Below are positions 1-5,066 of a DNA stretch of 8,067 nt, piece after piece. Source of the DNA: JBFGWM01 sp041588495 (lineage in GTDB: Bacteria > Pseudomonadota > Gammaproteobacteria > Pseudomonadales > JBFGWM01); NCBI GenBank assembly GCA_041588495.1, contig JBFGWM010000128.1, positions 1-8,067 on the forward strand, written 5' to 3'. The translations under genes and the position numbers were made by a program. Under the pieces are notes generated by a model that had not been told where the DNA came from, searched no databases, and saw nothing but the letters and a program-made list of their open reading frames with translations. Numbering within the stretch: position 1 is the first letter of the stretch; each line of letters begins with the position of its first letter.

Positions 1-1170
1 ATCGACGACAAGATCATCCGGCGCGCGGCCGAAAATGAAGAACCCATCGACGCCCTGACCGCGCGCTTCATCGCGGCCATGCACGAGGATGCCGCGCGTC
101 TTGGTGTGCTGCCGCCTGATGCTGAGCCGCGTGCCACGGGGCACATCGATGCCATCATCGACATGGTTCGCGGCCTGGAGCAGAAGGGATTTGCCTACCA
201 CGCGGAGAACGGTGACGTGTATTACGACGTCAGCCGCTTCGAGGATTACGGGCGCCTGTCCGGGAAGAAGACCGAGGACCTGCGCGCGGGCGCGCGGGTC
301 GCGGTGGAGGAGGCCAAGGACGATCCCCTGGACTTCGTATTGTGGAAGAGCGCCAAGCCGGGTGAGCCGGCCTGGGATTCGCCCTGGGGTCGCGGACGTC
401 CCGGATGGCACATCGAGTGTTCGGCGATGAGCACGGCCTGTCTCGGCAACACGTTCGACATCCACGGTGGTGGCGGTGACCTGGTGTTTCCCCACCATGA
501 GAACGAGATCGCCCAGTCCGAGGCGGCCACCGGGGAGCATTTCGTGTATACGTAGATGCACGTCGGCTATGTGCAGGTGAACGAGGAGAAGATGTCCAAG
601 TCCCTGGGCAACTTCTTCACCATCCGCGAGGTGCTCGGCGAGTACCCCGCCGAGGTGGTGCGTTTTTTCCTGGTGGCCAGCCACTACCGCAGTCCGCTGA
701 ACTATTCCACGGACAACCTGCAGTCGGCGCGCGGGGCCCTGGAACGCCTCTACACCAGCCTGCAGGGCCTGCCGATCGTGGACGCGGAAGGTGAGGATGA
801 CTGGAGCCGCCGCTTCCGGGCCGCCATGGACGATGACCTCAACACGCCCGAGGCGCTGGCGGTCCTGTTCGAACTGGCCCGCGAGATCAACCGTACGCGC
901 GAGGCGCAGCCGCAACAGGCCGCCGGCCTGGCTGCCCGTCTGCGTGCGCTGGGCGGGGTGTTGGGTATCCTCGGCGACGACCCCGAGGCCTTCCTGCAGG
1001 CGGGCGGCGGCGAACTGGGTGCTGAAGAGATCGAGGCCCTGATCGCGGCGCGCAACGCGGCCCGCGCGCGACGCGACTGGGCCGAGGCAGACCGCATCCG
1101 CGACCAACTGGGTGAGGCCGGCATCCGCCTGCTGGACGGGGCTGACGGCACCACCTGGCGTCGCGGCTGA
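1..1170 (+). CDS. cysS: Cysteinyl-tRNA synthetase, 5'-partial, interrupted by one in-frame amber codon
   Basis: Class I aminoacyl-tRNA synthetase that activates cysteine with ATP and charges tRNA-Cys in the cytoplasm. The frame is open from base 1 and begins at the residue matching E. coli Ile70, so the HIGH motif and the first zinc cysteine lie outside the window. Visible hallmarks are the zinc ligands Cys (418-420), His (493-495) and Glu (505-507), matching E. coli C209, H234 and E238, and the KMSKS loop at 589-603. The C-terminal end closely follows E. coli (GTTWRR...). With the missing start the protein would be about 458 residues, against 461 in E. coli. A TAG at 553-555 replaces the conserved Trp of the Y-x-W-M-H stretch. 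There is no frameshift and no sign of decay on either side, so this looks like a functional gene with a single-base change (TGG to TAG) or a sequence error. It is convergent with folD, with 17 bases between the stop codons. Confidence 0.93.
553..555 (+). other. In-frame TAG inside cysS at a conserved Trp position
   Basis: Reading the cysS frame from base 1, codon 185 is TAG, flanked by Tyr-Thr upstream and Met-His-Val-Gly downstream. Counting from the zinc ligands, this is the position of Trp254 in E. coli CysRS. One G-to-A change in TGG would produce it. Normal termination here would split the enzyme between the zinc site and the KMSKS loop. An ATG follows immediately at 556. Confidence 0.9.
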
Positions 1171-1185
1171 AAACGGCCGCTGCCG
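1170..1185 (-). terminator. Possible short intrinsic terminator of folD
   Basis: Read on the minus strand just past the folD stop, CGGC-AGCG-GCCG forms a short GC hairpin followed directly by TTTT (1173-1170). The stem is only 4-5 bp and the T-run is short, so termination may be weak. A competing hairpin, GCGGC (1163-1167) with GCCGC (1176-1180), overlaps the cysS stop. It could act on the cysS transcript but has no T-run on the plus strand. Confidence 0.35.
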
Positions 1186-1187
1186 CG

Positions 1188-2045
1188 CTAGTCGCCGTGC
1201 AACTCGTTGGCGGCGAACAGGGTATTTTCCAGCAGTGAAGCCACGGTCATCGGGCCCACGCCCCCCGGCACCGGGGTGATCCACGACGCCCGTTCACGGG
1301 CGGCCTCGAAACCCACATCGCCGACCAGGCTGCCGTCATCCATGCGGTTGATGCCGACGTCGATGACGATGGCGCCCGGGCGCACCCATTCTCCCGGTAC
1401 CAGTCCCGGCTTGCCGGCGGCAACCACCAGCAGTTCCGCCGCGCGCACCTTGCTCTCGAGGTCGACCGTGAAACGGTGGGTGGTGGTGACCGTGCATGCG
1501 GCCAGCAGCAGGGCCAGGGTCATCGGCCGGCCGACGATGTTGGAGGCGCCGACAATGGTGGCGTCCATGCCGCGCAGGCTGGCGCCGGTGGCATTGAGCA
1601 GGGCCATGATGCCGCGCGGGGTACAGGGCTGGAGCAGGGGGATGCGCTGGGCGAGGCGGCCGACGTTGTAGGGGTGGAAGCCGTCGACGTCCTTGTCCGG
1701 GCGGATGCGCTCGATGACCTTGGCCTCGGACATGCCCGCCGGCAGCGGCAGCTGCACCAGGATGCCGTCTACCGTTGGATCGCCATTGAGGCGGTCGATC
1801 AGGTCCAGAAGGGCGGCTTCCCTGGTATCGGCCGGCAGGTCGTGGGCGGTGGAATGGAAACCGACCTCGGCACAGGCCCTGCGCTTGTTGCGCACGTAGA
1901 CGGCGGAGGCCGGATCGTCACCCACCATGATCACCGCGAGGCCGGGCGGCCGCCGGCCGCTCTCGACGCGCGCGCGCACCGCGGCGGCGACGTTTTCACG
2001 GATGCCGCGAGCGATTTCCTTGCCGTCGAGAATCCTGGCTGTCAT
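1188..2045 (-). CDS. folD: Bifunctional methylenetetrahydrofolate dehydrogenase / methenyltetrahydrofolate cyclohydrolase
   Basis: Cytoplasmic enzyme that interconverts 5,10-methylene-, methenyl- and 10-formyl-tetrahydrofolate with NADP, supplying formyl groups for purines and initiator tRNA. The 285-residue product is about the length of E. coli FolD (288). Active-site features are in register: Tyr50 and Lys54 in YVRNK, Gln98 in the VQLPLP stretch, Asp121 in DKDVDGFHP, the NADP-binding GASNIVGRP stretch, and the C-terminal TPVPGGVGPMT signature. The start chosen is ATG at 2045-2043, giving MTARILDGKEIA, which aligns with E. coli MAAKIIDGKTIA. The in-frame upstream ATG at 2105 would add 20 residues with no family counterpart. 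A weak ribosome binding site (AGG) lies about 8 bases upstream. The stop is TAG, the only gene here ending that way. The gene is convergent with cysS and divergent from the tRNA cluster. Confidence 0.96.
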   Translation of the reverse strand: MTARILDGKEIARGIRENVAAAVRARVESGRRPPGLAVIMVGDDPASAVYVRNKRRACAEVGFHSTAHDLPADTREAALLDLIDRLNGDPTVDGILVQLPLPAGMSEAKVIERIRPDKDVDGFHPYNVGRLAQRIPLLQPCTPRGIMALLNATGASLRGMDATIVGASNIVGRPMTLALLLAACTVTTTHRFTVDLESKVRAAELLVVAAGKPGLVPGEWVRPGAIVIDVGINRMDDGSLVGDVGFEAARERASWITPVPGGVGPMTVASLLENTLFAANELHGD

Positions 2046-2076
2046 GGCGGACCTGGGGCGGGTTCGGGAGCAGCGC

Positions 2077-2105
2077 ATTTTCGCACCGGCGGGCCGCGCA
2101 GGCAA
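2077..2105 (-). promoter_or_regulatory. Candidate folD promoter
   Basis: On the minus strand TTGCCT (2105-2100) and GAAAAT (2082-2077) are 17 bases apart, each matching the sigma70 consensus at four of six positions. A T7 tract lies immediately upstream of the -35. Transcription would start about 25-30 bases before the folD ATG. The match is modest. It is the best pair I found in this region but is not compelling. Confidence 0.3.
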
Positions 2106-2148
2106 AAAAATATCGCCTTCCGGCCCGCACGCAGGAAAGGGCCGGCGA
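2104..2148 (-). terminator. Intrinsic-terminator or attenuator-like hairpin upstream of folD
   Basis: On the minus strand TCGCC+GGCCC pairs with GGGCC+GGCGA. This gives ten base pairs, with a 4-base GGAA bulge on the 3' side and a 12-base loop. Two bases later comes a run of seven T (2110-2104). This is the classic shape of an intrinsic terminator. It lies about 60 bases before the folD start, so it would either stop minus-strand transcription arriving from the tRNA side or act as a leader attenuator if folD has a promoter further upstream. It also overlaps the candidate folD -35. Confidence 0.45.
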
Positions 2149-2161
2149 GCCTCCGGGCTGA

Positions 2162-2190
2162 TTGACGGCCCCCGGGGGCGTCTGTATCAT
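2162..2190 (+). promoter_or_regulatory. Sigma70-type promoter of the tRNA cluster
   Basis: TTGACG (2162-2167) and TATCAT (2185-2190) are separated by exactly 17 bases, each matching consensus at five of six positions. Transcription should begin near 2196-2198, about 75 bases before tRNA-Pro. The spacer contains a perfect 12-bp palindrome, GCCCCCGGGGGC (2168-2179), and a T7 tract (2200-2206) follows the predicted start. This is by far the best promoter match upstream of the tRNAs. Confidence 0.75.
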
Positions 2191-2218
2191 TCCGTGCTCT
2201 TTTTTTGGTACGGCGGGC

Positions 2219-2269
2219 GGTCCGGGCAAGTGCCGGCGGGCCTGCCGGGCGTCGTGCGCGGACCGGACC
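2219..2269 (+). other. Structured leader just upstream of tRNA-Pro
   Basis: GGTCCGG (2219-2225) is perfectly complementary to CCGGACC (2263-2269), whose last base lies one nucleotide before the tRNA-Pro 5' end. Inside the loop CCGGC (2233-2237) pairs with GCCGG (2244-2248). The leader of the precursor tRNA can therefore fold into a closed stem next to the RNase P cleavage site. It is not a tRNA, because no T-arm or anticodon arm is present. Confidence 0.45.
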
Positions 2270-2270
2270 A

Positions 2271-2347
2271 CGGGGTATAGCGCAGTCTGGTAGCGCGCCT
2301 GCTTTGGGAGCAGGATGTCGGGGGTTCAAATCCCTCTACCCCGACCA
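2271..2347 (+). tRNA. tRNA-Pro(TGG)
   Basis: A 77-base cloverleaf with encoded CCA. Acceptor strand CGGGGTA pairs with TACCCCG (2337-2343). The anticodon stem is CCTGC/GCAGG, with loop TTTGGGA placing TGG at 2305-2307. The T-arm contains GGTTCAAATCC. The D-arm GCGC/GCGC and the C1 start are typical of bacterial proline tRNA. It is the first gene of the cluster, about 75 bases after the predicted transcription start. Confidence 0.97.
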
Positions 2348-2352
2348 GATTC

Positions 2353-2385
2353 GGAATGCTTTCCGCGCTTCCGGCGGAGCATTCC
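2353..2385 (+). other. Hairpin in the Pro-Arg tRNA spacer
   Basis: GGAATGC (2353-2359) pairs with GCATTCC (2379-2385), and inside it TCCGC (2362-2366) pairs with GCGGA (2374-2378), with a two-base bulge and a 7-base loop. This 12-bp structure fills most of the 48-base spacer. No T-run follows, so it is more likely a processing element than a terminator. Confidence 0.55.
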
Positions 2386-2395
2386 CGAGCAAGCG

Positions 2396-2472
2396 GCGCC
2401 TGTAGCTCAACTGGATAGAGCAACGGCCTTCTAAGCCGTAGGTTGCAGGTTCGAGTCCTGCCGGGCGCGCCA
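2396..2472 (+). tRNA. tRNA-Arg(TCT)
   Basis: A 77-base cloverleaf with encoded CCA. Acceptor GCGCCTG (2396-2402) pairs with CGGGCGC (2462-2468), including one wobble pair, followed by discriminator G. The anticodon stem ACGGC/GCCGT closes the loop CTTCTAA, with TCT at 2430-2432. The T-arm is GCAGG-TTCGAGT-CCTGC. It closely resembles E. coli tRNA-Arg(TCT) and reads the rare AGA (and AGG by wobble) codons. Confidence 0.97.
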
Positions 2473-2493
2473 TAAAGGGTACCCGGAAGGCAC

Positions 2494-2519
2494 GGAACCC
2501 CGATGTGATTCAGGGTTCC
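2494..2519 (+). other. Hairpin in the Arg-His tRNA spacer
   Basis: GGAACCC (2494-2500) and GGGTTCC (2513-2519) form a perfect 7-bp stem with a 12-base loop, inside a 61-base spacer. No T-run follows. It is probably part of the polycistronic tRNA precursor. Confidence 0.5.
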
Positions 2520-2533
2520 AGGGTAGGGTTAAT

Positions 2534-2610
2534 GGTGGGCGTAGCTCAGCTGGTAGAGCTCCGGATTGTGATTCCGGCGGTCGTGGGTTCGAACCCCATC
2601 GCTCACCCCA
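2534..2610 (+). tRNA. tRNA-His(GTG)
   Basis: Cloverleaf with encoded CCA. The extra 5' G(-1) at 2534 faces C73 (2607), the hallmark of histidine tRNA. Acceptor GTGGGCG pairs with CGCTCAC. The anticodon stem CCGGA/TCCGG encloses TTGTGAT with GTG at 2568-2570. The T-arm is GTGGG-TTCGAAC-CCCAT. If counted without G(-1), the gene starts at 2535. Confidence 0.97.
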
Positions 2611-2620
2611 GGCCGCAGGT

Positions 2621-2731
2621 GCCGCGCGACAGCGCGGCCCGGGAACGAGAGGAATGCCTGTCCACGCTGGCGTGAGCAGGCAATATAAGGAAGTACTCGG
2701 GGAGTAGCTGATTGAACGCCGGCCAGGCCGG
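2621..2731 (+). other. Three hairpins in the His-Lys tRNA spacer
   Basis: This 136-base spacer (2611-2746) carries three stem-loops and no gene. The first is GCCGCGC-GACA-GCGCGGC (2621-2638). The second spans 2655-2682, a stem of about 11 bp with one C.A mismatch and a CTGG tetraloop. The third is CCGGC-CAG-GCCGG (2719-2731). The first begins 10 bases after tRNA-His and the last ends 15 bases before tRNA-Lys. None is followed by a T-run. Confidence 0.55.
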
Positions 2732-2746
2732 AGCAGCAGGTTTCAT

Positions 2747-2822
2747 GGGCCGTTAGCTCAGTTGGTAGAGCAGTGGACTCTTAATCCAACGGTCGTAGGT
2801 TCGAATCCTACACGGCCCACCA
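2747..2822 (+). tRNA. tRNA-Lys(CTT)
   Basis: A 76-base cloverleaf with encoded CCA. Acceptor GGGCCGT pairs perfectly with ACGGCCC (2812-2818), with discriminator A. The loop CTCTTAA gives anticodon CTT at 2780-2782. The T-arm is GTAGG-TTCGAAT-CCTAC. The anticodon stem has four good pairs, but the outermost 27-43 pair is a G.A mismatch. It is the last tRNA of the cluster, 136 bases before tig. Confidence 0.96.
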
Positions 2823-2828
2823 AATTCT

Positions 2829-2891
2829 TTGCCAGTGTCCCGTCCAGGCCGGTATCCGGTGCGGGCGTCGTCGGGGTTCCCCGCCGACACT
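2829..2891 (+). promoter_or_regulatory. tig upstream region: weak promoter match and a hairpin
   Basis: Between tRNA-Lys and tig, TTGCCA (2829-2834) and TATCCG (2853-2858) are 18 bases apart, a weak sigma70 match. A stem-loop follows at 2867-2888: GTCG-T-CGGG, loop GTTC, CCCG-C-CGAC. AGTGTC (2834-2839) can instead pair with GACACT (2886-2891), so two folds compete. There is no T-run, so I see no intrinsic terminator separating the tRNAs from tig. Confidence 0.25.
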
Positions 2892-2958
2892 GAAGACCGG
2901 TCACCGGGAAAACCCCTTCTTTCAGGATCAAGTGCGTCACACGCTGGAGATACACGGC

Positions 2959-4269
2959 ATGCAGGTTCAAGTTGAGAAAACGTCCGTACTGGAGCGTCGC
3001 CTGACCATCGGGCTGCCCGCGGAGCAGGTGGAAAGCGAAATCGACCAGCGCCTGCGCAAGACCGCGCCGCAGGTCAACATGAAGGGCTTCCGGCCCGGCA
3101 AGGTGCCGATGCGGGTGGTGCGCCAGCGCTACGGCCAGGGTATCCGCCAGGAGGTCCTCGCGGACCTGGTGCAGAAGTCCTTCCAGGACGCGGTGACCCA
3201 GGAGAACCTGCGCCCCACCGGCATGCCCGCGGTGGAGCAGGTCGACACCGAGGGGGACCAGGTCGAGTTCGTGTGCACCTTTGAGGTCTACCCCGACGTT
3301 GAACTGCCCGACTTCTCCGCCATGCAGATCGAGAAGCCGGAATGCGAGATCAGCGACGCGGACATCGACGAGATGATCCAGAAGCTGCGTGAACGGCGTC
3401 CCGAGTGGACCCCCGTGGAGCGTGCGGCACAGGCTGGCGACCAGGTCCGTGTCGATTTCGAGGGTACTATCGACGGCGAACCGTTCCAGGGCAACAAGGG
3501 CGAGAACATCGACTTCGAGATCGGCTCCGGGTACATGCTTCCCGAGTTCGAGAGCGGCGTCGAGGGTGCCTCCGCCGGCGAGGCGCGCGAGATCGAGGTC
3601 AATTTCCCCGAGGACTATCCCAGCGAGGAGGTCAAGGGCCGGACCGCGAAGTTCACCGTCAAGGTGACCCAGGTCTCGGAGAAGAAACTGCCCGAACTCG
3701 ACGAGAACTTTTTCAAGGCCTGGGGGATCGAAGGCAATGACCTCGAGGCATTCCGCGCCGAGGTGAAGAGCACCATGGCGGACGAGGTCGAGCGCGCGGT
3801 GAAGGCGAAGGTCAAGGAACAGGTCATACAGGGCCTGCTCGACGCCACCGAGATGGACCTGCCGGCTTCCCTCGTGGATGCGGAGGTGCACCGCCTGCAG
3901 CATGCCAACCAGAAGCAGGGCCATGACCACGGACACGATCATCACGACCACGGCGAGGCCACGCCGGAAATGCGTGAGCAGGCCGAGCGCCGGGTGCGCA
4001 CCGGGCTCCTGATGATGGAGATCGTGCGCAGCCAGGAACTGAAGGCGGATGCCGGCCGGGTCCGCGCCATGGTCGAGAAGCTGGCCAGGCCGTACGGTGA
4101 TCCCGAGCAGGTGATCAACTATTACTACGGCGACGAGAACCGCCTCGCCGAGATCGAGTCGGCGGTCCTCGAGGAACAGGTGGTAGAGTGGGTCACGGGC
4201 CAGGCCAGCGTCACCGCCAAGCCGGCCTCCTACAAGGAATTCACCGAGGCCGCCGGCGGCGCTTCCTGA
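2959..4269 (+). CDS. tig: Trigger factor, ribosome-associated chaperone and peptidyl-prolyl isomerase
   Basis: Binds the ribosome near the exit tunnel and shields nascent chains. The product is 436 residues (E. coli 432). The N-terminal domain carries the ribosome-docking signature GFRPGKVP (43-50). An FKBP-type isomerase domain spans about 150-245 (DQVRVDFEGTIDGEPF...). The C-terminal helical chaperone domain ends at 436. The start chosen is ATG 2959, because MQVQVEKTS aligns with the E. coli start and GGAG lies at 2946-2949, nine bases upstream. An in-frame GTG at 2932 would add nine residues. Unusual is a His-rich segment, residues 321-332 (six His and three Asp in twelve positions), where E. 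coli has an ordinary loop between chaperone-arm helices. Transcription may come from its own weak promoter or from the tRNA promoter. clpP follows after 106 bases. Confidence 0.97.
   Translation: MQVQVEKTSVLERRLTIGLPAEQVESEIDQRLRKTAPQVNMKGFRPGKVPMRVVRQRYGQGIRQEVLADLVQKSFQDAVTQENLRPTGMPAVEQVDTEGDQVEFVCTFEVYPDVELPDFSAMQIEKPECEISDADIDEMIQKLRERRPEWTPVERAAQAGDQVRVDFEGTIDGEPFQGNKGENIDFEIGSGYMLPEFESGVEGASAGEAREIEVNFPEDYPSEEVKGRTAKFTVKVTQVSEKKLPELDENFFKAWGIEGNDLEAFRAEVKSTMADEVERAVKAKVKEQVIQGLLDATEMDLPASLVDAEVHRLQHANQKQGHDHGHDHHDHGEATPEMREQAERRVRTGLLMMEIVRSQELKADAGRVRAMVEKLARPYGDPEQVINYYYGDENRLAEIESAVLEEQVVEWVTGQASVTAKPASYKEFTEAAGGAS
3919..3954 (+). other. Histidine-rich, potentially metal-binding segment in trigger factor
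   Basis: Codons 321-332 of tig read G-H-D-H-G-H-D-H-H-D-H-G. Clustered His and Asp of this kind commonly bind Ni, Zn or Cu in bacterial proteins (the SlyD tail and HypB are known examples). It lies in a loop of the C-terminal chaperone domain just before the conserved helix beginning around TPEMREQAERRV. Metal binding is inferred. Confidence 0.7.
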
Positions 4270-4306
4270 ACCGGGTTTCCGGCGGGCGCCGCAACCGGGT
4301 TAGAAT
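4269..4306 (+). promoter_or_regulatory. tig-clpP intergenic region: repeated AACCGGGTT and a possible -10
   Basis: The near-palindrome AACCGGGTT occurs at 4269-4277 and again at 4293-4301, 24 bases apart. Each copy is soon followed by CCGG. TAGAAT (4301-4306) resembles a -10 element but has no good -35 at normal spacing. No sigma32-like CCCCAT box is present here. Function is unknown; it could be a clpP promoter with tandem operators, or chance in GC-rich DNA. Confidence 0.25.
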
Positions 4307-4375
4307 CCGGCTCAAGCGTCGGCGCGCAGGGAGCGCGGCGGCATCTTCGCACGGGGAACGGGAGACAACAGTCCA

Positions 4376-5026
4376 ATGAGCGCGAGTGACATCCAGAACC
4401 TGGGCCTGGTGCCCATCGTGGTCGAGCAGTCGGCGCGGGGCGAGCGCTCCTATGACATCTACTCCCGCCTGCTGAAGGAACGCGTGGTGTTCCTGGTGGG
4501 GCCGGTGGAGGACGCGGTGGCCAACCTGGTGGTGGCGCAGCTGCTGTTCCTGGAATCGGAGAACCCCGACAAGGACATCCACTTCTATATCAATTCGCCG
4601 GGCGGCTCGGTGACCGCGGGGATGTCGATCTACGACACCATGCAGTTCATCAAGCCCGATGTGAGCACCATGTGCGTGGGCCAGGCGGCGAGCATGGGCG
4701 CCCTGCTGCTGGCCGGCGGTGCGGCCGGCAAGCGTTACGCGCTGCCCAACTCGCGGATGATGATCCACCAGCCCCTGGGCGGCTTCCAGGGCCAGGCGTC
4801 GGACGTGGAAATCCACGCCCGTGAAATACTGGCGATCAAGCACAAACTGAACGAGATCCTCGCCCACCATACCGGGCAGAAGATCGAGAAGGTCGCCCAG
4901 GACACCGATCGCGACAATTTTCAGACGGCTGAACAGGCGGTTGAGTACGGCCTGATCGACCAGGTCCTGACGCGCCGGGGCGGCGTGGCGACCTCGGATG
5001 CCTCCACCGGCGACGGCGTGGACTGA
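4376..5026 (+). CDS. clpP: ATP-dependent Clp protease, proteolytic subunit
   Basis: Serine peptidase that forms a double heptameric barrel and degrades proteins fed by ClpX (or ClpA). The catalytic triad is Ser106 (GQAASMG), His131 (MIHQP) and Asp180 (DRDNF), each offset by five from E. coli 111/136/185. The oligomer and substrate signature INSPGGSVTAG is at 72-82. A short propeptide of about nine residues probably precedes the mature end at G-L-V-P. The product is 216 residues, against 207 in E. coli. The C-terminus runs about 14 residues past the E. coli end and is rich in Gly, Ser, Thr and Asp. Start ATG 4376 has GGGAG at 4360-4364, a rather long 11 bases away. clpX follows after 78 bases, the usual clpP-clpX pair. 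Confidence 0.98.
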   Translation: MSASDIQNLGLVPIVVEQSARGERSYDIYSRLLKERVVFLVGPVEDAVANLVVAQLLFLESENPDKDIHFYINSPGGSVTAGMSIYDTMQFIKPDVSTMCVGQAASMGALLLAGGAAGKRYALPNSRMMIHQPLGGFQGQASDVEIHAREILAIKHKLNEILAHHTGQKIEKVAQDTDRDNFQTAEQAVEYGLIDQVLTRRGGVATSDASTGDGVD

Positions 5027-5037
5027 ACGTTCGTACA

Positions 5038-5066
5038 CTTGAAAAACCGGTCCGTTCGCTGCATCT
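5038..5066 (+). promoter_or_regulatory. Candidate sigma32 (heat-shock) promoter of clpX
   Basis: CTTGAAA at 5038-5044 is an exact sigma32 -35 box. Fifteen bases after CTTGAA comes CTGCATCT (5059-5066), matching the CCCCATNT -10 at all but two positions. Transcription would start around 5072, some 33 bases before the clpX ATG. A second CTTGAA at 5065 has no -10 partner. An inverted repeat, GGTCCG (5049-5054) / CGGACC (5076-5081), overlaps the element. Confidence 0.4.

Noticed and set aside
1188..2105. Longer folD start at 2105 (20 extra residues)
   Set aside because: The extra residues are Arg/Pro-rich with no family counterpart and would overlap the candidate promoter. MTARILDGK at 2045 aligns with known FolD starts.
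2219..2270. tRNA-like element before tRNA-Pro
   Set aside because: It has an acceptor-like stem only. At 52 bases, with no T-loop or anticodon arm, it cannot be a tRNA.
1476..2280. Open frames on the plus strand opposite folD
   Set aside because: They are antisense shadows of a clearly identified gene and carry no recognisable features.
2690..2746. Possible relic of a fifth tRNA in the His-Lys spacer (GTAGCTGA, then AGGTTTCAT)
   Set aside because: The pieces loosely resemble D- and T-arms, but no acceptor stem, anticodon stem or T-stem can be paired.
2932..2958. GTG start for tig adding nine residues
   Set aside because: Trigger factors begin M-Q-V, matching the ATG at 2959, which has its own GGAG at good spacing. 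The GTG does have a nearby AGGA, so minor use cannot be excluded.
2758..3951. A 397-codon open frame on the minus strand antisense to tig and into tRNA-Lys
   Set aside because: Same shadow effect. It runs into a certain tRNA gene and has no recognisable domain.
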